From: Panicum virgatum
Lineage: Eukaryota; Streptophyta; Magnoliopsida; Poales; Poaceae
DNA length: 64,000 nt
Direction of reading: 5' to 3'
Assembly (NCBI RefSeq): GCF_016808335.1
Contig: NC_053143.1
Location: 3,815,398-3,879,397, forward strand
Under the pieces are notes generated by a model. It was not told the DNA's origin, searched no databases, and saw nothing but the letters and a program-made list of their open reading frames with translations. How positions within the stretch are numbered: the first letter of the stretch is position 1; each line of letters begins with the position of its first letter. Positions 55,800 to 64,000 of the stretch are shown here, in pieces. The position numbers and the translations under genes are program-made.

Positions 55800-57653
55800 A
55801 TGTCGACACCACATGAGGTACCGTTTGAGCTACTTCGTTGTGATGGCTCAAACTATCCTTCTTGGTCTGCTCATGTACTTAATATTCTGAGGACCATGGG
55901 TCCTTCCTTTGAGCGTGTTGTCAAGGCAAGTGTCCTTCCCAAGGACGTTAATGATTTGTCCAAATTGTCAACCGAGGAAAAGGAATGCTTGTCTTGCAAC
56001 CATCGTATCACTAACCTTTTGTTTGAGTATATGGACAAAGAACTTTCAGATTCCATACAAGAGGAGAAGTTATTGAGAAAGACACGAAGTGAAGCTCATC
56101 TTCTTTGGAAGTTCTTAGAGAAGATATATGAAGATGAGAGTGAAAATAAAGATCAAGAAGACGAAGAGGTAGAGGTGTATTCTACTGAAACAATAAATAC
56201 TCATCCTCTTGTGACTTCTCACGATGATCAAGGAGCAAGATCAAAGAAGTCTGTTGGTTCCCTGTTGGAACCGGTCAGACCGGTCGTCAATACCGGTCAG
56301 ACCGGTCCTATCAGGGGGCAGCGCAAAGAAAGCAAGAAATGCTCCCGTAGGCGATCAAGACAAGTTTCAGTTGTATCAGCATCCTCAAGTGATGTTGATC
56401 ACCAATGCTTGATGGCCAATGGCAGCAAAGAACACGTCCAAGAAGTTGAGCCAACAAAAGCTATAAGAAAGGAGCTTGAATGCCTCAAGCTCAACTATGA
56501 CTTCTTGGTAAGTAAATCAGAAGCTTCCTCTGCAATCTCTTCACATCGTATAGATTCATTGCAGAAGGAAAATCAAATGCTCAAGGCTAAATTGGAAAAG
56601 CTCTCTAGTGATCATGTGACTCTACAAGGAACTCATATGGAACTTGAAAAATCCTATGAGAAGCTTGTGGAATCACATGTGATGATTGAAATGGCTCATG
56701 AGGTTGTGGTTAACACAGTAAAATCCTATGAACCTCTTATACACACTTGCACATGCTCACATGTTGAAATTGATTTGACTTGCACTAAACCATGTTGTTC
56801 TCGAGCAAGCCAATCTAGTATTGAGCAAGTGTTTGTAGAATCTTGTGATGACTTCATAGCACAAGAAAATGAAGATCTTATGTGTGAAATAAAAAGGCTC
56901 AAAGAAGAAGTAACCAAGTTGAAGGGTGAGGGACAAGTGAGACCATCTCAAGATAACCGCTATCCCATGGTGAAGAAGCTTGAGATGGGCTCAAACTTCA
57001 CTAGCTCAGCTCATCAACTAGGTCAAAAGAGCATCAAGCACAAGATTCCAAGAAAGAAAACTCTAGAACACATCAAGTGTTTCAAGTGTCTAGAGAAAGG
57101 GCACTATGCAAGAAATTGTCAAATTAAGTCTGATGAGGAAGCTCAATTATCAAAAAATCAAAAAGGGCTTCTAGAAAATAGAATGTGCCATGGATGCAAG
57201 AAATTGGGGCATATGGTTCACTGTTGTCCATAGAAGTGCAGGTCTGACCTGACCGGTCAGACCGGTCGTACCATACCGGTCACACCGGTCCAGGCCAGTA
57301 CAGCTGCTGGACCTCTCAAGAAGCCCACAAGAAGCACCCTTGCACACAAAAGGACTACTGATGCCCAGAAGTCCAAAATACAAGTAAAGAGCACCTTTGT
57401 CAAGCTCAAACATCGAATTTGCTATACATGTCGGGCAAAAGGGCATATGAGTAAGGATTGTCCAAATGGTAAAGTACTCAACTCTAAACTTGTTCAATAT
57501 AACTTTGCTAGACTTGGAAGGGACAAAATAAGTACTTATGCTACTAAAATAATTCAATCACCGAATGCTAGCATAAGAGCTATTTGGGTTCCCAAGTCGA
57601 TTGTAACTAATGTGGTAGGGTCCAACAAGAGTTGGACACCAAAGAATGCTTGA
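55800..57653 (+). CDS. Gag polyprotein of the SIRE-like element, with an in-frame TAG
   Basis: The ATG at 55800 opens a frame of 477 codons to TAG at 57231-57233; the same frame then stays open to TGA at 57651-57653 (617 codons). The N-terminal part reads FELLRCDGSNYPSWSAHVL and MGPSFERVV, a copia-type capsid start. The middle (about residues 215-390) is Leu/Glu/Lys rich and coiled-coil-like. Two CCHC knuckles (CFKCLEKGHYARNC and CHGCKKLGHMVHCC) precede the TAG, and a third (CYTCRAKGHMSKDC) and the WVPKSIVTNVVG block follow it. Either the TAG is a mutation or it is read through. Two ACCGGT cassettes lie inside: 56270-56306, read as PVRPVVNTGQTGP, and 57252-57289, after the TAG. Confidence 0.78.
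56270..56306 (-). repeat. ACCGGT cassette inside Gag
   Basis: Two perfect ACCGGTCAGACCGGT arms, spacer CGTCAAT, 7 bp. Frame stays open through it. Confidence 0.92.
57252..57289 (-). repeat. ACCGGT cassette after the Gag TAG
   Basis: Arms ACCGGTCAGACCGGT and ACCGGTCACACCGGT, spacer CGTACCAT, 8 bp. 38 bp. Confidence 0.85.
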
Positions 57654-58020
57654 AAGAGTTTCAGGTACATGGAGATGCATTGAAGAGCTTGGTACATAGA
57701 AGAATATTGCATATTCAAGTTAATGACCAAGTCTATGGAATTATTACATATCTTCATCCAATGTCATCTCGGTAACTCGTTTTCAATTCTATATGTCTTA
57801 GTCACTTGGCTCAAGATGAGAGCAAGTGTGTCATTTGTGACACTCTAATAGTAACTAAGGCATACTATTTTGAGTTACTCCCTATTTGCCATGAGATACA
57901 TTTAATGGCTCTTGTGTAGAGCAGTGTCTTGTTTTAGTGCAGGTAAGCAAATATATCTAGTAGACATTCATTGAAACAAGACATAAACAAATTGAAGGTA
58001 ACTGCAGTTTGACTAGTGTG

Positions 58021-58057
58021 ACCGGTCTGACCGGTCCATCAGACCAGTCTGACCGGT
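58021..58057 (+). repeat. ACCGGT cassette, untranslated part of SIRE-like element
   Basis: Arms ACCGGTCTGACCGGT and ACCAGTCTGACCGGT, spacer CCATCAG, 7 bp. 37 bp. Confidence 0.9.
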
Positions 58058-59302
58058 CTGGACCAGAAAACTGCAGCAAACTGAAGAAACGAGAAAGAAG
58101 CTATGTGCAAAAGAGTCCTTCTCAGTGCATATGCTTTATAGGCATCTCTTGGGGTCATGTACTTCAGGCAGTAAGAGAGTCTAGCATAATTTCAATTAAA
58201 TATTTTTTTTGTGCTTTATGACCAACTTGTTAAAGTAGTCTCTCCTAGTCTCTTAATATGGATAAAGTGCATATAAAAGAAATTCAAAACTCTTATGCAC
58301 TTATTTAGGGGGAGATCACTTTACAATTTGTGTCTTTGGGACTAACATTTTCCTCGAGTGGATGTGTAGTCTCTTATAGTGTTGATTGTGCTCTTTATGG
58401 ATCCAATGAGAGTTAATATAAGTATACCCATCCAACGGATCAAATATCGATTGACAAAGCATAATCATGAAGTACTTGTGCTACATTCCACACTATTTCT
58501 CATCTATGAGAACTAGTGATTGTTTCTAAAAGTTTAAGCACGAGTTTAAGTGGCTAAGAGGCAAAGGTATGTTTTCTAGTCATTATGCTTTACCTTTGAG
58601 CATCTAGGCCACGTATTAATGCTAGTGTGTGCATTTGTATGCATCAAGCTCAAGAAATCTTATCACCTAGATTTTTAGCTAAAACCTTCCTATTTATGAC
58701 TAAGTGTCAATCATGTGTAAAATTGAGTAAGGTTTGCGCTAAGCTCTCTAGTGTGGTGATAGCTTGACTTGTAGCATGCTTTGAGTGTTATAGGATAGAT
58801 GTTTTCTTCGAAAAACTCAACTAGCATGATAGGTTGTGTGTCAAATTTGAAAATATTTGGATCTTGGTCTTTGTGACCGTATCAATCTACTTGTGACTAT
58901 AGTTCTCATTGATTGTTTGATGGCTAGTCACAAGAAGTGAGACCTTCTCAAGTCCATAGATCTTTATCCTAAACACTTTTCTCATCCAAGGACCGGTTAT
59001 ATTTGGAAAATCATCTCTTCCTTGGAAGTGACAAGGAGCTCCTGATTCGGAATTATGTAGTCATCAAAATACTCCTTTCTTAGTCATCCACCTATCCAAT
59101 TCATGGTTTGCACATAAGGTCAGAAAATATGAATTTTTGGAAGTGCTTAACCATTTGATCAAGGAATTATTATTCTAAAACTTCTTTGTGATCAAAGTCC
59201 CGGATTCTCTGGATATTTTCCCGGATACTCTGGGCTACACCCGGATACTCTAGAAATTCACCCGGATAGTCTGGATGGGATTTTTCTCGCACTTTAAGTG
59301 CG

Positions 59303-59339
59303 ACTGGTCTGACCGGTACGTCGTACCGGTCTGACCGGT
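59303..59339 (+). repeat. ACCGGT cassette, untranslated part of SIRE-like element
   Basis: Arms ACTGGTCTGACCGGT and ACCGGTCTGACCGGT, spacer ACGTCGT, 7 bp. 37 bp. A decayed relative with a 7-bp spacer may lie at 59534-59570. Confidence 0.9.
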
Positions 59340-59918
59340 CTAGCCTGGCAGTTACCCATTTTACCCTCCTCACGGGTTAAATAGTGAAATCTTTTCATTT
59401 TTACCCCTCCACCGACACTTCCACCCTCTCCTTCACCGTGCCTTCTCTTCTCACGCGCTCAAAGGGCCCCCATTGGCGATTTGGAGTTCTAACCAAGGAA
59501 GAAGAGTTTCCTCTTGGGGATTTGGTGCACATCACTGGCCTGACCGCTCTCCCAAGGCGGTCCTTCGTTTTCCTCTCAAAATTTCGGCTCTAAAGGTACC
59601 CAATGGCTTGTTTTTCATCGATCTATCTATCTAAGCCATATATTTGAAATACCTCTGGTAGAACAACTCCTGCAACATCCTAGAGCCTGCCCCTAGAAGA
59701 TCTTTAAGTTTTGTTGGATATCTTGGAAGATATCACAACCTAGGGTTAGACTGGCCCGACCATCTGACCGGTCTGCCAGTGAAACCTTAGGTCGTGATTC
59801 TGGACAATGTGTTCAACATCTCTATGCTAGGATGGATCTAGATCTTCACAAAAATTGTTCTTGATCAAATCCTTGCTTAGGAACTAGCATTGGAGCCATT
59901 GGCTCTGTTCTGAGCTAT

Positions 59919-59955
59919 ACCGGTCTGACCGGTTTATAATACCGGTCTGACCGGT
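59919..59955 (+). repeat. ACCGGT cassette, upstream of the 3' ORF
   Basis: Two perfect ACCGGTCTGACCGGT arms, spacer TTATAAT, 7 bp. 37 bp. Confidence 0.92.
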
Positions 59956-60078
59956 CTGACCAGAACAGACCCAATTGCTGCAAATTGGTCCCTAAACTTT
60001 CTTCAATCCATTGCCAATATATTCCTGTGGTCTCATATCTTTCTAATCCATATTTTTGGACCCAGGATCTGCAACAAA

Positions 60079-61602
60079 ATGGTAGGGGGGCGTGAGAGGA
60101 GAACAAAGCGCAGATTTGATAGTGGCGGTGCAAATCAAGATGAGAGCGGTTCTAGTGGCACCAAGGTGATCAGCGGCAGAGAGTTGAGGCCTAGGGAGAG
60201 AAAGAGATCAGCAACAACATCTATTGATGACATAGTGGAGGAAAGTGAGCACACCTCTAGTGATGAGGATAATGTGGATGACTCTCCTTATAGGGTTGAG
60301 CAAAGAAGTGGGAAGGCTCCAGCAGAAGAAAGCAGCAGTGAGGAAGAAGAAGAAACTGCTGGAGATGATGAATTAGAAAAGGAAAAAGACAGGGAGGAGA
60401 ATCTCATCTATCCTATTATACAAAGGCCTATCAGACTTGGCTCCAGGAAATGTGTTGATTATTATGGAAAGGGAATGACAAGGGAGGTGAAAAGGTGGAG
60501 AAGCATTGATCCTTATCCCGAGCCAAAGAACTCAGTTGATCCTAAATTTCACACCTTGTTCCAGCAGGACTTCTATGAGTCAGTTATTCTGAGGGACAGA
60601 AAGATTGCCATTGAGGTACAGTGTGTTGACTGGAGGAGCGTGGAAAAGACTAATGATCCTTTGTTTCAGCATATTATAGATGCATGTGAGAGCAAACATG
60701 TCAAGGATCTCATGGGATTTCAGAAGGATTGGAACAAGGAGCTTATTGCCCAGTTTTATGCCACCGTGCATTTTGGATATTTGAAAAATGACAGAGCCAT
60801 GTTCTGGATGACTGAGGGAAACTACTATAGAGTTACTTTTGCTCAATTTGTTCGTGTGCTTGGACTTGACAGGCATGATGCAAACAGGCCCAAAATTCAT
60901 AACCAGGTGGCTCTCCCAAATGAGGAAATGAAATTTATGTATCCTAGGAGTGAGACAGGAAATGCAGGGAAAGCAACTGGACTCTACACCTATTACTCCA
61001 TTCTAAACCGGTTGCTCAGAAACACCATATCTCAGAGAGGTGGAAATCCATCAGACATATCTCTTCATGCAAGGAATTTGCTGGCATGCTTTGGGCCAAA
61101 TGGAGAAGAATTCAGTGTGGCTGATTATATATGGGAGGAAATTAAATACATCTCAGAAAACCCATTGAAGATCTGTGCATATGCGCCATACTTGATGGAA
61201 TTAATTGAAAAGGCGACAAAGACTAAATTTCAAACCGATGTAAAACATGAGTCTTTTCGTCCTAAGATGCCCAAGCATAGAAGGGAGCCATCACCTCACA
61301 GATACTCAGAGCTTGAGGATGATATAGTTGTAGAAGAAGAAGAGGGAGGACAGCACGCTCAACAGCAGCAGCAGCCATCTCCTGGTGGACTGACTGGGAC
61401 CGGTCTGACCGGTGCCCAAGACCGGTCTGACCGGTCTCGACCTGAGCAGCACAGACACAGGCACGGCTCCACCTCTCCCATTAAGAAGCTAATTAATTTG
61501 TTTGTGGGGATGTGTAAGAGCCAGAGAGATATAGAAGTTGAGCAGCAGAGGCAGTGGAGGGCTAGCAAGAAAGAAAGAGATTCAGTTAAAGATGATGCAT
61601 AA
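60079..61602 (+). CDS. 3' ORF: putative plant transposon protein (Transposase_32-like)
   Basis: The ATG at 60079 opens 507 codons. Residues 1-110 are charged and Ser/Glu rich. A folded-looking domain follows at about 140-400, with YPEPKNSVDPKFHTLFQQDF, WNKELIAQFYATVHF, YRVTFAQFVRVLGLDRHD and LLRNTISQRGGNPSDI. I recall this as the domain called putative plant transposon protein (Transposase_32), frequent in grass retroelements and of unknown biochemical function; despite the name no catalytic triad is known to me. A Gln/Glu-rich linker carries an ACCGGT cassette (read TGTGLTGAQDRSDRS). The position, near the 3' LTR and after a possible splice acceptor, matches the extra ORF of SIRE elements. 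It stops at 61600-61602, where homology goes on in the next frame. Confidence 0.75.
   Translation: MVGGRERRTKRRFDSGGANQDESGSSGTKVISGRELRPRERKRSATTSIDDIVEESEHTSSDEDNVDDSPYRVEQRSGKAPAEESSSEEEEETAGDDELEKEKDREENLIYPIIQRPIRLGSRKCVDYYGKGMTREVKRWRSIDPYPEPKNSVDPKFHTLFQQDFYESVILRDRKIAIEVQCVDWRSVEKTNDPLFQHIIDACESKHVKDLMGFQKDWNKELIAQFYATVHFGYLKNDRAMFWMTEGNYYRVTFAQFVRVLGLDRHDANRPKIHNQVALPNEEMKFMYPRSETGNAGKATGLYTYYSILNRLLRNTISQRGGNPSDISLHARNLLACFGPNGEEFSVADYIWEEIKYISENPLKICAYAPYLMELIEKATKTKFQTDVKHESFRPKMPKHRREPSPHRYSELEDDIVVEEEEGGQHAQQQQQPSPGGLTGTGLTGAQDRSDRSRPEQHRHRHGSTSPIKKLINLFVGMCKSQRDIEVEQQRQWRASKKERDSVKDDA
61399..61435 (+). repeat. ACCGGT cassette inside the 3' ORF
   Basis: Two perfect ACCGGTCTGACCGGT arms, spacer GCCCAAG, 7 bp. 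37 bp. Frame open across it. Confidence 0.92.
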
Positions 61603-61909
61603 TTCAATGAATCTACAGCCGCCTCGCTCACCCGTTTCTCCTTCACCTCCTGAGGCTGTAATACCATCAGTTGAGGACCGAGTTCAAGGATATGTGGACT
61701 CCGGATACTTTGAGCAGTATGGTTATATCTTCTACCCGGATGTCAGTGGTCCTTCTCATGCACCTCCACCACCTCCTGGAGAAGGAGTGTTTGGCACGTA
61801 TCTAGGGCATTTCTATGAAGGAGAAGGATCTTCACATGAGTCATCTCGACCTTCTGCAGCAGATCAGTTTGCTACTCGATTATCCGATGCTGTGTTTGGC
61901 CACCACTAG
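61591..61909 (+). pseudogene. C-terminal continuation of the 3' ORF in another frame
   Basis: Just before the stop at 61602, the sequence ATGATGCATAATTC begins a second frame that reads NLQPPRSPVSPSPPE, VQGYVDSGYFEQYGYIF and ends ...AVFGHH. Related proteins, as I recall them, have this Pro-rich end fused to the preceding domain. A one-base frameshift or an overlapping ORF would explain the arrangement. Confidence 0.55.
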
Positions 61910-62654
61910 GATGATCATTCCTCTTTAGGTGGAAATGGAGGAAATGGACAGTAATGGGCAGCCTGGTTTCTTCTTCCAGCCCCTTTTATGGTGATGGATG
62001 ACAAAGGGGGAGAAGAACAAGATTAAAGCTTAGGAAGAGAAGCCTGAAGCAGAAGACAAAGGGGGAGAAGAACAAGGACTAAAGCTTGAAGAAGGAGAAG
62101 AAGAGAGAAAATTCAGAGTTTTTGCTTTCTGTTTTAGACAGACCGGTCTGTGCTTTAGAGCTCTGAAATTTGTAATAATCTCGTACTTTATCTAGTTTGT
62201 GGACTTGAGGACAATTGTATTGTGTGTTAATGAGTGTAAAAGACATAATCATTCTATCTAAGTGATATTGTGATAGTGTGATGCAAATTGTTTGATGTAA
62301 TATTTTTGGCTGACTGTCTGGGACAGACCGGTCTGACCGGTCTGTGAGACCGGTCTGACCGGTCGGCACCAGACAGAATCACTTTCTTTTCATTCTGATG
62401 AACTGAGTTATCCTGTCATATGCATCTCATGTAGAATTTTTGTGTAGGCGCACATACACTTTTTCACCCCACGGATGCTGAGATTTAGGGGGAGTTCCAT
62501 CTTTCTTTGATTTGTGCAACATTGGCATGTGAGGCCAAATTTGTTGAGTTTTATTCTTTTACACAAATTAAGGGGAAGCTCAAATTAAATCTGAGAATTC
62601 AAAAGAGTTATTGAATATCTTTTTGTAAGGTTTAATCGGTTTGTCATCAATCAC
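61910..62654 (+). other. 3' untranslated region of the SIRE-like element
   Basis: ACAAAGGGGGAGAAGAACAA occurs twice, 55 bp apart (62001 and 62056), with matching flanks (TTAAAGCTT/CTAAAGCTT). These are extra polypurine-like tracts. Cassette at 62327-62363. No coding capacity. Confidence 0.65.
62327..62363 (+). repeat. ACCGGT cassette, 3' untranslated region
   Basis: Two perfect ACCGGTCTGACCGGT arms, spacer CTGTGAG, 7 bp. 37 bp. A lone half-arm AGACCGGTCTG is at 62140. Confidence 0.92.
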
Positions 62655-62655
62655 C

Positions 62656-62669
62656 AAAAAGGGGGAGAT
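62656..62669 (+). promoter_or_regulatory. polypurine tract of the SIRE-like element
   Basis: AAAAAGGGGGAGAT lies directly before the TGAAAGAGC start of the 3' LTR. Confidence 0.85.
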
Positions 62670-63298
62670 TGAAAGAGCATCTAGTCCCCTAGTGGGTTTT
62701 GGTGTATTGATTGACAATACGATTAAAGGACTAACTTGTTTGCATGAGATTATGAGTAGGTATTTAATTTGTGGAATGATATAGCTCATGTATTGCAAGC
62801 AAATGTGTATGTCCCATTGACATTCATTATATGTGACAAGCTAGAATGAGAAAGAAAAATGGAAGAGCAAGGTATTCATGTGTAGTATGACGGCTCTAAT
62901 ATTGTGTTGAAGCTTGTTAGTTTATGTGGGACTCAAAGTGGCAAGCAAAAGTTGTAAAAGAAAATAGAGTAAGATATTCATAGTTGATATAAAGGCTCTA
63001 ATATGCGAAGGCTTGTTTCGGATGTATATGACAAGCAAAACAAGAAAAGGAAAATGTGAGCAAGTGTTCATGATTGACATGAAGGCTCAAATATCTATTA
63101 AAGGCTTATTCGACTTATGATAGAATTCGTATGACAAGTAAAGGTTATAAGAATGAGACACAAGTTGCATAGTCTCAAATTGGAAAGACTTGTCGTATGA
63201 GATGAATATTATTGTACAAGGGAAGCAAGCAAGAGAAAAATGAATGAGACATGAGTTGATGTGCATATGTTATCTCAAATTGGAAGGCTTGTATATAA
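62670..63298 (+). repeat. truncated 3' LTR of the SIRE-like element
   Basis: Collinear with 53552-54180, 629 bp in both, no gaps. Beyond TTGTATATAA the sequences part: 5' LTR continues GATTGAATTG, here TCGACGGATG. Confidence 0.9.
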
Positions 63299-63307
63299 TC
63301 GACGGAT

Positions 63308-63826
63308 GGCAAAATAGTGATTTGGTTCCTTAACTTTACGGCCCTGTACGTTAAGTTCGTCCCTAAAGTATTGGATCGGTCGATCTAGTCCCTCAACTTT
63401 TGTTTTTGGTCAAACTCGCTTTTGTCATACTCGTCCTTTAGTCTCTCCTAATTAGCATGAAACTAACAAACAAAATTCTTTTTGCCCTTGGCTCCTTCTT
63501 GCCTTCAATTTTTTAGAAACGCTAGCCTAGACACCCTACTTAAAGTCTAGAATTTAAAATTTGATTGTCTAATTTGAATACTAGAATTCAAGTTCTAAAA
63601 ATCGGTGGTCCAAGGTACTCCATTAGTCGGAGATTTAGAAGTCCAAGTAAATTATGCAATGATTGGTAGAAATTGAGGAGGGTTGGAAGAAGTTAAGGGT
63701 AAAAGGGATATTTCGCATTATTCTCATGCTAACATATCAGGATAAAGACGAGTTTAACCTAATAATAAAAACTAAGTTAAGATGAGCCAGTTTGAAAGTT
63801 TGAGGGATGCAAACACCTATATTGCC
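63308..63826. repeat. MITE-like element
   Basis: Ends GGCAAAATAGTGATTTGG and, inverted, GGCAATATAGGTGTTTGC, each followed by a TCC..AACTTT segment, form imperfect inverted repeats of about 30 bp. It begins 10 bp after the truncated SIRE-like LTR. No clear target duplication; no coding capacity. Confidence 0.55.
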
Positions 63827-64000
63827 AAACAAGATCACACATATATTAGACGATATATTTTTGAATATTTTTTTTATCAAGATTTAATATTTTTATGAGA
63901 TCTGTAAATCTAAAACAAACTACACATACTCTTAGGATAAAATAATTATGAGAAAATTCCCTATATGGCCATGCTAAACTTGCCTCTTCCTTTCTTGGTC
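63827..64000. other. AT-rich window end
   Basis: No feature recognised in the last 174 bp. Confidence 0.5.

Larger units (their letters stand above)
57654..60078 (+). other. long region where Pol would be expected, without Pol
   Basis: About 2.4 kb separates Gag from the 3' ORF. No protease, integrase, RT or RNase H motif is found in any frame. AT-rich and mostly closed frames. At 59384-59593 a short frame reads HWRFGVLTKEEEFPLGDLVHI. TATTTTTGGACCCAG at 60051-60065 is a plausible splice acceptor just before the ORF. Cassettes lie at 58021, 59303 and 59919. Confidence 0.6.
53552..63298 (+). mobile_element. SIRE-like non-autonomous LTR retrotransposon with Gag and a 3' ORF but no Pol
   Basis: The 5' LTR (53552-55744) has TGAAAG/CTTTCA termini and is followed by a tRNA-Met type primer site. 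The first 629 bp of the LTR recur at 62670-63298 after a polypurine tract, with about nine differences (~1.4%), so the insertion is young. The 3' LTR stops at 63298, only 629 of 2,193 bp, so the copy is truncated. Between them lie Gag with three zinc knuckles and a separate ORF near the 3' end. No protease, integrase, RT or RNase H is found. LTR start, LTR length, coiled Gag and extra 3' ORF resemble copia elements of the SIRE type. Confidence 0.8.

Noticed and set aside
51383..62363. CRISPR-like array from the regularly repeated 15-mers
   Set aside because: Repeats come in pairs scattered over 11 kb of plant retrotransposon, spacers are 7 bp, and no cas genes exist.
54710..62369. Small minus- and plus-strand proteins rich in DRSDRS, PVRPVRP or TGLTG
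   Set aside because: They are translations of the ACCGGT cassettes in random frames.

Overview
This is nuclear DNA from a grass (Poaceae). The low-copy genes have introns, TATA boxes and very GC-rich coding sequence, as grasses do. They belong to plant families: an Rf1-like PPR protein, a FANTASTIC FOUR protein, a RING-H2 protein, a syringolide-induced-like protein and a thionin-like protein. They are scattered among Tourist and hAT MITEs and nested LTR retrotransposons of grass type. I cannot name the species. More than half of the window is mobile DNA.

Layout. 1-2548: 3' part of a Ty1/copia element with its right LTR, apparently inserted in a MITE. 2869-8824: a 6-kb element with ~220-bp terminal inverted repeats and a 10-bp target duplication. 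It carries two minus-strand genes, a GRF-type zinc-finger protein and a nine-exon plant-mobile-domain (PMD) protein that reads cleanly except for two nonsense codons. 9.1-10.3 kb: AT-rich repeat, with a relative in inverted orientation at 24.9-26.0 kb. 11.6-12.3 kb: syringolide-induced-like gene (-). 13.1-14.4 kb: four MITEs. 16412-23114: a complete but inactivated Ty1/copia element with a 5-bp target duplication. 26.2-27.9 kb: a divergent pair, a RING-H2 gene (-) and a broken PNRC-like gene (+). 31.1 kb: a two-exon transposon-type N-terminal fragment, followed by a decayed tandem duplication. 33.5-34.7 kb: FANTASTIC FOUR-like gene (+). 35.5-37.8 kb: Rf1-like PPR pseudogene (+). 39.2-42.0 kb: a decayed duplication around a thionin-like gene. 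43954-44539: hAT-like element. 44917-49910: a 5-kb solo LTR. 51334-53551: left part of a gypsy-type element, interrupted by a SIRE-like copia-type element at 53552-63298. That element encodes a long Gag and a ~500-codon ORF of the putative plant transposon protein type, but no protease, integrase, reverse transcriptase or RNase H. 63308-63826: MITE-like element.

The most unusual signal is a short dispersed cassette in 51.4-62.4 kb. It is two copies of ACCGGTCTGACCGGT (either strand, with some variation) separated by a variable spacer that is exactly 7 bp at ten loci. It occurs in two unrelated retrotransposons, in LTRs, untranslated DNA and open reading frames. Each arm is itself two ACCGGT palindromes 3 bp apart. 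I do not recognise it as a named element.

The probably functional host genes are the syringolide-induced-like, RING-H2 and FANTASTIC FOUR-like genes. The PNRC-like, PPR and thionin-like genes look broken. No shared pathway links these genes.
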